Origin: Craspedostauros australis
Lineage: Eukaryota; Bacillariophyta; Bacillariophyceae; Mastogloiales; Achnanthaceae
Length of the DNA: 64,000 nt
Assembly (NCBI GenBank): GCA_026770025.1
Contig: JAMXDE010000023.1
Coordinates: 868,001-932,000, forward strand
Direction of reading: 5' to 3'
Shown here: positions 29,701 to 42,200 of the stretch, one piece after another
How positions within the stretch are numbered: the stretch's first letter is position 1
Layout: the number at the start of each line of letters is the position of its first letter
Notes under the pieces: model-generated
What the model saw: the letters and a program-made list of their open reading frames with translations, nothing else
Told to the model about the DNA's origin: nothing
Database searches by the model: none
Position numbers and translations under genes: made by a program

Positions 29701-32244
29701 TCCGGTGTCGTCCCACGAGATTTTTCGTCTTGTTGGTGTCGCAACGAGTCCAAACGTGTTGCACCAAAAGACGGACACTCTTCGAGTTTCTCCGATGTTC
29801 TTTTGAGTTTCCGAATTTCTCTCGTCATCGCACACAGAGAACATGACAGGATGTCCATTGCATTCCAACAATCATGTTCATTGGCGGCTCTCTCTGGCAT
29901 GAGGTTGATGCCGGTGGAGCAACGGAGCAGACAGTACAGGTGGATGGAGAGGACTGCAACAGATGCGTGAGAGACTGAGAATAAGGGATCGGTCGGTTGC
30001 AACCGATATCCTCCCACTCCCATCGAATGCGTCTGCAAGCCAAGCAGGCAACACCGATTGACATGGAAGCCCACTGCGTCGGAAGCAGCAAACATCATGC
30101 TGCGTCAGCGGCGAAAGCACAATCGGCGGCCACGGATCCGAGTATCAACTTGGACGAGGTTGCATTCATGAGCAGATCGACGATTATCCCATCCCATGCC
30201 ATACATGCATCATCCACCGATGTCAACTGCGCTGGCGTTGGTCGGAGGGTCGTTGCCACTATGCAGCACAAGACACCACGCAATCGCCAAGGCGCGCCCT
30301 CAAAGCAGAACCGGTACTGTGCCCACGCGATGCTCATCTGACTTCGCGTGGTTCATTCGAAGTACGCCTGCGCCATATCATTCTACTTCGTCCTCGATGG
30401 GTCAGCAATGTACTTGGTGGAAAGAAACAGGCGACAACCCAATGCGTCCAGCATCCAGCACCCTCGTCGTCTTTTCATGTCTCCATCCAACCATCAGTGG
30501 TGCCGATGCGAGGATTTTTGGGCTTTGCACACAGGTCAAGAACGACGCGTCGTGTCCGCAAATGCTGCTGTATGCCCAGGCGGGACTGCAGCATCAAAAA
30601 CAATGGAGACTCTCGTCGTGAACTGGACCGCCGGTGCTCTTTGTGAATTGAACATGCTCACACCCGTCGGCGCACATAACACAGAGCGAACGTGAAACAA
30701 ATGATCGAACAAACACACAGAATGAAGCTCAGACGAAGGCGCACACGTCGAATGCAGCCATGAATCGATCGGTGCATTTACCACAAGGATATGGTATGTA
30801 CTCGCATGAGCGAAGAATGAGCCGCAAGGCCACGAGCAAGTTCCATGAATCGACTCATCCAGAGGACATGGTTGACAAGCATGTTTTGGTTCGTTGCACC
30901 AACAAGGATTCTTGTGATGACTGTGGTTCTCTTTGTTCTCTTTGTTCTCTTCATTTTTTCCATCAGCGTCGTCATTCTCCACATCCCTTTGGCGGAGAGA
31001 TCGCAACACGTTGCTTCTCCACACCCCGATCGCGTGGGTTCATCGCACAGGTACTCGCACGAGTATCTCCCACGATGGATAGAACGCACCAGCGACGGTC
31101 GCGGCGAGTGTACGTCCAAAGATCGACAGACGAAGGAGCAAGCACAATAGAGCGCGGCGAGGTGCGCACCATCCATTCCACACTTCTCGATCCCGCGTGA
31201 TGTGCCAATTGCGAACCACGAAATGATCATCATGGTGGTTGCTTCGCAACTTCACGGGTACGAGTACAGCGATTCGGTGGACACCCACGGACATACGAGT
31301 AAATGGCACTGTTCAATCACATGGCCCACAAAAGCAGACAGGGGCATTCCGCTCCGCTGCCCGAGACTGCCACCATGGCGATTTTTCAATACACCATCGC
31401 TGACACTGGGCTCATCCCGTGAGTTGCTTTTGGAGCAGCCCAGGATAACGAGAGAGCATTCTTGCAATGGCTTTGGTTCTCCTTCCGCACTCATTCTTCA
31501 TTCACCAAAGAGGGTGCGGGCGAGGCTGTGGTTGGTGGCAACGAACTAGCACCAATTACTGCTCGAAGCTGGATTTGTGAACTTTTGAAGTGCATCTCAG
31601 GCAGACCGACAGCATCGTGAAGCACAGAATTGAGGTCTCGCAGATGCCATACTATGCCATGCCATACACCAACAGCACGATAAACCTTTAATAATGTAGT
31701 GCTTCAGAGTCCATACTCCCATGCCAGCGAGAAAATCCGTGCAGCAACATACGACCAACCAAGGAGAAATGTCGATTGAGCGCTAGTATGGACGTAGTAT
31801 CCATAGATTTGGGTGAATGTCACGCTTTTCAACATTTCAAAGCATAGTATAATAGGTTTGAACAGGAAACACAGCTGTCTTTCGCAGAGACCCTTGCACG
31901 CCGCCTTCGTTGGAGTTGATCCTACCCCTTCCATTTGGCAGTGACCGCAGCCCCTACATGAAGCTTTCAGCTCCTTCAAAAGTCTCATTCAAGCACTCGG
32001 TGGCAAACTCGCCAAGATCGTGGCGCATGTTCGAGCATCATATTCGTGCATAGATCCGGACTACAACGCAAGAGCTGTTCCGAGCCTTTGCACATCTCGT
32101 CAATGATATCGTGGTTCATTATAATACATATTATATTAAAATAGAGTAATATTCTCCCGAGTAACTGCATGCTTTGTGACAAGCGCAAACGCACGAAATA
32201 GAAGCATCAGAGTCATGTCACGCCATCTCCATTTCATCCAACGG
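26763..32244. other. 5.5-kb gene-poor region
   Basis: No frame here shows a domain, and open frames are short and overlap on both strands. Features noted: a palindromic CTCTATATATAGAG near 27394-27408, a short irregular array of CACATGCCC-like units at about 29070-29107, AT islands near 29249-29262, 31840 and 32118-32152 (the last just beyond the HSF stop). No tRNA, rRNA or recognised transposon. Confidence 0.45.
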
Positions 32245-34072
32245 TTAGATCGAAGCTTGCGATGGTGGGTCATCGTCGAACAGTGTTGTGGGCTCGAAAT
32301 CTGTCTCTGGCGGAAGCTCGAATTCTCCGCCGTTGATGTTGTTCGATGCTCGAGGGTCTGCGGCGACTGAGTCGAACAATTTGTCCAACCATGTATTCCC
32401 ATACGTGTTGGTGATGCTGTTGGTTGTAGCAGTGACAGCTGGAGCGGTGATGCCGTTGGTGATCCCGTTGGTGCTGCTGTTGTTGCTGCTGCTCTTTGGG
32501 CCGCCGAGGTTGTCCCAGTTCTGTGCATTTTGCTTGTGCTCGCCAACACTGTCACCAAGATGCCCCACGGAACTGAACAGCTTGTAATCGTCAGCAACCG
32601 GGATGGTCTTTGGCACTCGTAGACTATGCAGTGGCGGGTTGATTCCAAAATTTTGCCCTAGTAGAGAATCGGTGTCACCCGTGTCTTCGAGTTCAAACGG
32701 GATGTCGAAACCCACGTTGCTCCAAGAACCCCGAAGCTGCTTGTCGAAGGACCTCGATGGCTGACCTTGTTGGTCGACCATGGGGTGGCGCAATTGCGAC
32801 TCGGTCGAGCTCGTTTGGGCGCCACAATGAAGATTTGTCATTCGCGAGTGATTCATCTGGATAGCGTTCGTCACGGCTGGGTTGCTCGGCACGATATCGC
32901 AAGAGGCAAAGGCTTCGTCGCCATGCTGTATCGTCTTTTGGTTACCATGCGGCCACTGCTGATGAACATCAATTGGCAGAGAAGTCCGCAGTGGTATGCC
33001 TGATGTAACTTGCTGCAACCCAGGAGCTACGGCAGCTTTCTTGGCAATGGGTGGCAAGTGGGCTGGTTTCGTACCTGCCGTCTTAGCTGCAGCGGACTCT
33101 TCATTCTTGACTTGCTGTCTCGATCCACCCCGTTCCTTCGTTTGGTGGTCGCAATACTCGCAAAACTTAGCATCCTTGTTTTTGCACTTCTTGATCTTAG
33201 TGCGGATCATGTTGTGGCTGAGCGCTGGCGCACCGCGAGCGAAGAAAGGGTGGAAGTCTGTGGAGGAGAGTGGGCGTAGACGGCGAGAAAGCGAGCAAAG
33301 AGCAGAATAAGAGATGTACAAGAACCGAAGCAGGTATGTATGTATGTTAGCGAGAGATCTTGCGGGCGCTGCTGTCGCTTGCTATAGCGGCCAAGAGGTC
33401 TCTCAGATGAGTGCGATGCGCTTGGGGCATTGGTAGGTCCACGACGCGATACAGACGCTTCGTTTGGCAGAGAGCTTACATCGACGCCTCCGAGCCGTAC
33501 TTACATGATCCGCGAACTGACTTGCCGCAGCAGGTGCGACAGGTGGTGAACCCCCAAAGATTGAGAGATCTCACGAAGCTCTTGTACTTGGATTGGTGGA
33601 CGTACTTGGGCAGAATGAGCTTCAAGAAGAGATCGCGTTGATGGACCTTGAAGACGCGGCCACATGGCATCCAGGAGATGATGTTGGTGTTGTTGTCGTG
33701 CTCGGCATCCGAAAGCAGCTTGTGCAGGACCCAAGGAAACTGGAGTCGTCCGTCCTTGTAGGTCTTGGGAGCCTCAAGGTCGAACGTCTGGCCAACACTC
33801 CTGGAACTATGCATGCTCATGCTTTGGTTCTTCCTCTTTGCTCTTTGTGTGCCTGCAGATGGGAGATGGGCTCCTTGCCTTTGCTGCTGCTGAGGTTGCT
33901 GCTGAGGTTGCTGCTGAGGTTGCTGGTTTGTTGCGCAAATGCTTGTTAGATTTGTGTGGATATTGCCACGCTCGTCTGTTGTAGCATCTGCTGGTGTGGG
34001 CGAAGAAGAGCGTTTCCACTCTGGCATCAACTGTGCCCGCTGATGCTGCATGGTGTGGACGTACACGCGCAT
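32245..34072 (-). CDS. Heat-shock-factor-type transcription factor, two exons
   Basis: Exons 34072-33505 and 33257-32245 join to 526 residues. The N-terminal 105 residues are Gln-rich and disordered (QQPQQQPQQQPQQQQ). The HSF DNA-binding domain occupies about residues 112-215: FPWVLHKLLSDAEHDN, IISWMPCGRVFKVHQRDLF, ILPKYVHQSKYKSFVRSLNL, WGF, then across the splice GSYFHPFFARGAPALSHNM. The winged-helix core is complete once spliced. After it come KKCKNKDAKFCEYCDHQTKE, a possible small Cys/His site, and a long Ser/Asn/Thr-rich tail. I see no heptad HR-A/B trimerisation region where one is expected. HSF-like factors are expanded in diatoms, and this reads as one of those rather than a classic trimeric HSF. 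Confidence 0.85.
33258..33504 (-). other. Intron inside the HSF DNA-binding domain
   Basis: 247 bp, donor GTAAGT, acceptor CCACAG. Exon 1 ends with T and exon 2 begins AC, making the Tyr codon of GSYFHPFF. The join restores the conserved end of the domain. Confidence 0.88.
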
Positions 34073-34190
34073 AGAGTATGGTAGGTATGGTGAGTGGCGT
34101 AGGTATGGGCACTATGCTTCTGTTGCGGCGTCTCGGTATGCAAGTACTGTTGCGAAAGTGGGGCTCAGATGACTGTGAAGACGAAGAAGG

Positions 34191-34194
34191 CTGC

Positions 34195-34226
<32 letters not shown>
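34191..34226. repeat. CTG/GAT triplet microsatellite
   Basis: About nine CTG units followed by three GAT units, some 120-150 bases upstream of the HSF-type start codon (CAG on the transcribed sense strand). Confidence 0.8.
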
Positions 34227-37200
34227 TTGATTCTTGTGTCGGCGTTGTTATTTTATGATAGCGGTCAGTGACTTTGCCTGTGTACGAATGGTAACCGAAG
34301 TCGTCGCCGGAGACTTCAAGACAAAGTGCGTGCAGGGACTTCGATGGCTCGACGAGCGGTTTGGCCTGCCAGCGCTTCCCTTTCTCGTTGTACTAAACAG
34401 AGGGAGTGGTCGTGAAGCGGTACAACGAGGTTGGTGGATGAGAAACGTTATTTTGGTGTGTCTCTGCGGAGTCCTGGGAGAGATACAATTGAGAGGTGCG
34501 GCGAGAGGCAGGGAGGAGATTTTGAATGTCATTGAGCGCATTGGTGTATGCACGGTACCACACGGGTATGGCTTTTTGGAATGTGTAGATTGGTACGAGG
34601 AGTGCAGGAAGCGTGACCCTCAAGACAAAAGTCTAGCACGAGCACGTACCGCAAGTATGGCACATGTGGTAGCTCGTACGACTACTAGCATGCAGTTAAC
34701 GGCGCACCGCTCGATACCGTGGTGGCCCCCAGCGTCTTGGTTTGTCGCTGTTCGGCGGGTTTGGCTTGCCTGTGCAATCTATTTGGTCGTGTTGTGTCAG
34801 CCACGGTCGAATTTGCAATGGTGCATTTGTCTTGTGTTGTGTGGTGCCTCTCCTTGGCGTTCCTGCTGGCTGGAGAGAGTAAATTCCACGTGTGTCTCTC
34901 TGTGCACTCACACAAGTTACGACTATAATGTGTCCGCGTACATGGTCGCCACACAGGCAAGATGTCCCCTCCCCACCAGCGCCAAGGGCCAAAGATTCCA
35001 GCCGGTCGCGAGAAATAAGACACGGAGCACACAGAGAGCGATGAACACAAGGCAAGAGAAGAGAAGAAAAAGAGGCGCGGCCCACATCCAAGCCATGCAA
35101 CCAGAAAATGTCTCCGGAACAGCCCAACAAATCGAACGCCAACAACAACGGCCGAACGCGAGAAGTATGCAGACCCAACCAGATAAGTAGTGACGTCGGC
35201 ATATCACGTTGATGAAACATTGTCTTCTCCAACGAGTTCGCCTTTGTTCCGCAAAGAGACAGCGACAACAGAACCAAATAACCAAGGAGCCAAACCAATA
35301 ATTATGGCCAAGTCCGCGCGTCTCGCATTCTGCATACGTTGACTACATGAGAAAAGTTAGGTTTGGGGGCACTATGATTGGTCATCGCGTCACCTCCGAA
35401 GTATCGCGCTGAGCCAGCGATTTCGCTGGCTGCGTTCCACTCTCCCAATCCGAACACAACAGTCTTAAAATTTCTCATCTCTTTTGGTCACGTAAGCGAA
35501 GTCGTCCCCAACGCCGCTTCACTGTGGAACCTTATTGCGCGCAATGTACCTACGCACTCCAGCTCGTGCCCAAGATAGCTGAGAAATGTAACAATGGAGG
35601 AGAACAATCCACCAATAGAGTACGCGCAATCTACTCTACAATGCCCGACATGGTCAACTCCAGGCCACGTCGCTCCTGAACTATCTCTCCATGGAGACAG
35701 ACAAGAATTGGATGAAGGGGTTGGGGCAACTCTGCGCCCAGACCATCCATACGCGATCTCCTCCGCCAATCATCTCAGCAGTCGGGATCCGAGTTGGGGT
35801 TGCGAATAGATGAAATTGTGACCGCTGCCTTTATGTCCTCGCCACGGCATGGGACTCTTGATCCACACTTGGATGGGATACTCTGGTAGATGTCTCTACC
35901 TGCTAGTTGATACATGTACAAACTGCATGGTACTCTGCTAAGATTTGCTCCTGTTGCTGAAGTCCTCATGCCTGCCCTCGCACTGTTCCCGCATCGCTCC
36001 ATGGACATTGACGTTCAATTCCCATTCCATTTGAAGCGTCATGGGTACTATACACCCCGGTCTGTTCCGTTTCTTTTCATTCTTCATTCGTCTTCCTTGC
36101 TGTCATTGCGATGCAATATAGAATATTATACTATACAGTAGAGTATGGAACTTCACCTTTGCTACCACATCTAATATGCAATAATACTACTACGACTCTA
36201 TTCCACTCCACTGATGCTTGGTGCAACTCACTCATCACCTTGGGCGCATAGTGGCATTTCCTCCTTGTCTCAACACTTGCAATCCATCTTAGACCTTTGC
36301 TGTTGTCGCTCATCCGAACATCACAGCAAATCTGGAACAATCGCGTTGCTGCTGCAGCTGTTACTTCTCTGCATGCAGTTGCTCTGGCGTAAAATAAGAT
36401 TGAGGGAGTGCGAGTACAATCACGTCAGCTATGAGCTACTGTGTTCTACTCTGCTATGCCCGTTCTGCTTTGTTCTGCCACAGGTCCAACAGAGGAGTGT
36501 GTGCATGATGCGCCCCAAACCTATCGAAGGTAGCAAAAACGCACTACTGACTCGTCCTCAGGAGTGCCCCGCTCTTCTCTGCTCTGGTCTGCTATATCCA
36601 AGTTCGTGTTCTGAAAATGTTACCGCTACCTCGGTGTGTGCGTTCTTTGTGGGTGTTGCACAATTGTAGCGCGGGCCGACGTACATAGTGCTATGAGAGA
36701 CAAAGGCAGACTGAGATGGTGATCGTCCTCGATTGAGGGGATGCGTGGTGGTCGCTGCAACTCAGCGACAAACGCAAAGATCACGCAAAACAATATGTCC
36801 GCTTCGCACACATATGGCATGACTATTGGTAAGAGTGCGAGTCGTAACTCATGCGCTGTGGATTCTTCAGTGCACGTCACCGTCGATGCAGAAAAGGTCC
36901 CCAACTCCGATAACACCAACGCAGAAATCCGACGCAATTTGATTCCACATGCTTCCATTGGGTTCCATCGTTCATTGATGCTCTCCTCATTGTTGGTACT
37001 TTTTTGTCAAACCATCGCATCACCACATCCGAGTTGTATTCTTTCGTTTGTCTTGTTTTTCTCACCATAGTTTTGCGCCAGATTTATCTTGACCGTCGCG
37101 GCGACACCACCAACCCCAGCCGCCTCTGACTTTTTCAGCCTTCGTCGTCGATGCGTGCTGAAGAGGTTCCGTTCTGTCGCCCTCCCACAATTGTCCCTGT

Positions 37201-39133
37201 TATGTTCGACGCCAATTCAGCGCCACTTCGCGACGTCGGCGGTCCGGTCCCGTGGCTGCTTCCGTCTCCATCCAGATTCGGATCGTGGGGCCTCTTGGTC
37301 CGAGCATGCGACGTGACCACTTCCGCGCTCTGGATACTCGCACACATTCCTGGCAGAGGCAGCGCGAATAGTTGCCTCTCGCTGCGATCCATTCCACCTC
37401 GCTTCAACCCGCGAACCCCTCCATCTGAGGACAAGTCGTATCACTTGTGCGGTCGTGGCGGTGGTTGCGAGATGTGGACGCGATACAGTACTCGCAGAGT
37501 ATGTATTCCACGCTACACGTCCCCGTGAGATGCCTGCAGTACAAATCGTGCGCAGGTTAGAGTAGTTGTGCACCGCAAAAGGCAAAGACCAGAACAGCTC
37601 TTGGAACAGGCAAGAAGCGCATCACGCCACAGCAATCTACCACAGCTCGTACGTTGTGTACTCGCATGAGGTCCCTCCCAACTCGGCATTGACCTCAATG
37701 CGGATACAAGGGTTCGAGGTGGACAGGTATCCTGCTGCTTTATCTTCTCTGCTATGGCTCAGCCCATGAACATTCCTACAACTGTGCGGCTCCCCGAAAC
37801 TGCGGTGGCTCGCCCGCCTACTTCTCGTGTTATCGATGCCATCTATTATATAATATTATACATACGACTCTGATGTCAATTGAGATAGTCACAGGCGACA
37901 GACTCTGCTCGTAGATGCAGTGCACAGTTTGTCTACTCGTGCTTTCTCATGCTCCACCAACGTTGTTTCTTCAGAATGCGATTAATGCCACGATAGTCGG
38001 GTTGCTCTCCCTTCGCTTTGATCGCCGCATCCGGACGACTGGAGTACCTTCGCGCAGAGGGCCATCCCCGCGCTGCAGCGTCACCTGATCCCAAGCGCGA
38101 GGCCCAACACGTGATCAAAATCGGAGAATACTGACATGCACAAACAGCCAAGGTTTGGTGGTACTTCAACAAACATCCATGGTATTTAAACAGACAGTCA
38201 ATTCTCTTTCTTGCACAAACTGACGGGGCATTCTGTTAAGCCTGAGCAGACAATTCTGCACTGTTCGTTAATTGATGAAGGAGCCAAGAACAAGGAGTCG
38301 AGGCAGAAAAATGTCCGAGGAGAATGGGAGAAATAAGCCTGTTGGGGATGACGCATTTCGCCTCACAAGACCACGACATCGCATAACATCCATTCATGTT
38401 CTTTCACAAGACAAAGTGGCCTCTCTGTGTCGAGTTTGTGAGGTCATTCATCGCACCGCGCTCCGCTTGTGGCTTGTGCTACCGAGTTGAATTCGTGCGT
38501 CTCCGACCGCAGAGGCAATGGAGGAAGCATTTACCGCAAGTGGTGGAATCAACGCCGATCGTAGTTCATGCTCGTGCTCCGCTAGATACGACGTTGGATC
38601 CGTCCCTATGAGCTCTCCGGGAAACCGTACCAAACAGTGCCTGTTAGGCCGGTGCCGATAGCCGCTGTTCGGCTTATCCTATCTCGAGTGCGCGATGACG
38701 GTACGGATACGTTCGATCTTCCATGCGCCCCCCGACGACTTGTTGGTTGCTTCTCTGGAGGGACGGGAAGATCCCTTGCACAAGCGATAAAAAATGAACA
38801 CCACGAGCGACTTCACAGCCGTCCCATTCAGTCCTCCCTCGCGGGTACAGTTGGATTTGTTTGCTTCTTGGATGTTGATTGCCTCTTCGAACCTACTACT
38901 ATGGTGTAATGCTGTACCAGTCCTCGCACTTGTCCTTGTACAGGTTGCGGTGCTTTCCTTGGAATGAACACCCTTGCGTGTCCAAGTTGCGATGAGGATT
39001 CCGACATGATTGCCAGCGTCCTGCACCATCATACTCACACATGCAAAGGAGCCAACTATTCTCTCACACATACTCGTATGTAACATGTGCATGTAATTCG
39101 ATACAAGAGGAGAGTGCCGCATCTACATTCACA

Positions 39134-39187
39134 TCCACACTGACATCCACGTCCACACTGACATCCACATTCACATTGACCTTCACA
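39134..39187. repeat. 18-bp tandem repeat, three copies
   Basis: Units TCCACACTGACATCCACG, TCCACACTGACATCCACA and a diverged TTCACATTGACCTTCACA, ending 83 bases before the ATPase start codon; probably in its leader or promoter. Confidence 0.75.
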
Positions 39188-39269
39188 TCCATTTTCGCTT
39201 CCGTCATCACCATTTCCATTCGACGTTCTCAGCAACCTTCGCTGAGCAATACCACTTTGATTTCTAACA

Positions 39270-42200
39270 ATGCCTTCCAGCGAATTGGGAAAGACTCTGA
39301 CGAGCAGTTGGTATGGAAGCTTGATTCCCCTGAGTGATGCCAACATTAAGGTCGGCATCGACGTCACGGGGACGAACAAATCAAACATTAACGCATCGCT
39401 AACCGAAGAGTCGTCCATCTCCTACTCTTCCTTCGATGATCACCAGCACGGATACTGTTTCAACTTTGAAAGAGCCGGGCTCATCGGACGGGACACCGAA
39501 AAGCGGGTGCTGTCGAATGCCATCGATCAATTGCTCAAGAGGCAATCAGCCGATGCCCAGGGTGATGGAGATGGCAGAAGGAGCAGCACCCGCCGACCTT
39601 CTCAGCGGCAGCACCAAAGCCAAGCATCGAGCACAGCTCTTGGCAGCCTCAAGACGCTGTGCCTCCTCTCCGGACTGTCGGGAACCGGCAAGTCCGCCCT
39701 CGCAATGCACTACCGACAGCACTGCTTGGACAAGTTCGGCTTCTCCGTGTCCGGAAAATTCGATCTGCAGCAAATGGAGGAACCTTACGCGGGCATCAAG
39801 AGTGCGATGGGACAGTTGATGGGACAGATCAGGGCCCTTCCATCCGACGAGGATACCGATGCGACGACGGATGATCCACGAAGCCTGTCGGCGTTCCAGC
39901 AAGCCATGATCCTAGGCTTGTCGCCAAGCGAACTGAGGACTCTGCACAAGATCATCCCTGGGCTGTCGCAGGTGATCACTGGGAATTATGCCACCCACAA
40001 TGGCAAGGCGCAGGACGGTGGCAGCGTCAGTGATGGCGACAGCGCCCATTTCCCAGCGGACGAAGACAGCATGGGCGAAAGCGCGAGCGTGCAGTATTGG
40101 AACGCCCGTGGTCTCGTCAGGCAATCGTCATGCACGAGCATGGCCAGCTCGGCGTCGGGCAGTGATGGGCGTACGCTGGCGATGGGAGCAGCGGGTGCGG
40201 TCACAGAAGGTTACCAGAACATTTCCGATCGGATCAAGCACGCATCCAAACGTTTTCTGCAGATCGTTTGCAAGCATGCCCCATTGGTGCTAGTCATGGA
40301 CGACATCCAGTGGGCTGACAAGGCATCCCTCGATCTCATCCAAGCGTGGACCCTCGATAGCGAGGTTTCTTCGCTCATGATCATGGGCTGCTATAGATCG
40401 GATCATTTGGAGCACAACACCATGCTCCAGAACATGATCACAACGTTGGAGGAGTCCAAACGCGAACGAGCCATCCGCATCATCAACATCTCGATGAACG
40501 ATCTGCCGTTGGGAAGCATCCGCGAGATCCTCATCGAGATCATCTTGCCAGACAACGACGTTGATGTCAATGGCCTTGCAGACATCGTCTATCGCAAGAC
40601 AGGCGGGAACGTGTTCTTCATGAAGCAGTTCCTCGAGTCGTTGGTAGATCAAAGGCTGCTATCGTTTGATGTGGACGGTGGCATGAAGTGGGTGTGGGAC
40701 GAAGGCAAGATCATCGCCGAATCATCGGCCACTGCGAACATCATTGATCTCATGAATCAGAAACTGCACCGCGTGGACGCCGCTCGCCATGTGCTCCCGG
40801 TCGCAGCATGCCTCGGTTCCACCTTCTCAAAGCGGAAGCTGATTGTCGTGATGCGAGCATTGTCCATCCACTCCGATCACAGCGCTTTCTTCAGGGACCT
40901 GCTGATGTCGAGTGATGATTCCCTGTCATCGGACTCATCTCAAGACCCGTCGCTGGCCCCAAAACGGCAGCAGCCACAGCAAGGTCGGCGCCAATCTGAC
41001 CCTGCCTCAAGCTCCAACATCCGCAAGAGCCTCGATGTCTGCGAAAGAGAAGGTCTGATCGAACAGCACAACTACGAGTACAGCGATCAAGATTCTCGCC
41101 GACGACAACCACGAGGACGGCGAAAACAAAAGGAGCAGCAGCAGCAGCAGCAGCAAAGCTTCAGAAGCATGCAGACCAAGACGCAGCTCAAGCTGGCAGC
41201 CAGCGGAAATCGCGGCGATGCATGCACCTTCATTCACGACAAGATCCAAGAAGCGGCATTGGCGCTGCTTCCTGAAGAAAAGCTCTCCGAGCTGCGATTC
41301 AGGGTTGGAGACGTTCTACTTGCTTCGAGCACCGCAGACTACATGCGAGAAGATGAAGTCTACGCGACAGTTGGTCTCATCAATTCAAGACTCGACCTTG
41401 TTCCCACCAGCACGCAACAATCGGCCCGTCGCACGAGAATCGCCATGCTCAATGCCAAGGCAGGCCAGCTGGCTGTCGAGTGTGCGGCGTTCTCCCCGGC
41501 ATTGGGATACTTCAAGACGGCGATCAAGCTGCTGCCTCCCGACCACTGGAAGTCCCACTTCCATGAGAGCCTCAACATCTACTCATCAGCAGCCGAGTGT
41601 GCGCACATCATCAAGGATTCCGATGAAAGGAACAGATACTGCTCCGCCATCCTGTCGTTGGATTGCCCCATCCTCGACAAGGTCAGGGCGTACCACATAT
41701 CCACCGATGGGTTGTTGGCAGAGAAGCGGGCCGAGAGTACGGCGCAAGTCATCCCCATGATCCTCCAGTTGCTCGACCAGCTCGGTTGCAAACTTCCGAA
41801 GGGCACGTTTCGCAGGTCCATAAGATTTCTGCGCGGTCTCTTCAAGCTGAAGCGAGCGGCGTCGAAGTGGACCCTGCAAACGTTTCAAGACAAATCAACG
41901 CCGCCTGACGCGACGCAGGTTGCCATCACAGAGACGTTGGAGAAGCTGGCGTTGGTAGCATTCCTGATCCGTCCAGAACTTTTCCCCTTCTTTGCGTTGG
42001 AAACCACTGAGCGGACTCTGAAGTACGGCATCATGCCAAATTCGTCGACGGCTTTGGCAGCCCTCGCTGCGATCGTGGGGTATTTTATGGGCGATTTTGA
42101 GGCTTCACGAAACATCAGCGAGATCGCGCTGCAAATGACCGACCTTCCATCGAACCAGCACAGCAAATGCAGCGCGATGTTCACCATCAATGCTACCTGC

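Larger units (their letters stand above)
34073..39269. other. 5.2-kb divergent, gene-poor region
   Basis: Lies between the 5' ends of the HSF-type gene and the STAND ATPase gene. Open frames are short or lack ATG and family features. Includes the CTG repeat near the HSF gene, AT islands at about 36116-36142 and 37842-37862, and an 18-bp tandem repeat just before the ATPase start. No gene could be supported. Confidence 0.45.

Noticed and set aside
34234-35190. 318-codon frame on the + strand upstream of the HSF-type gene
   Set aside because: Begins at TTG rather than ATG, has no recognisable domain and mixed composition; likely chance in leader sequence.
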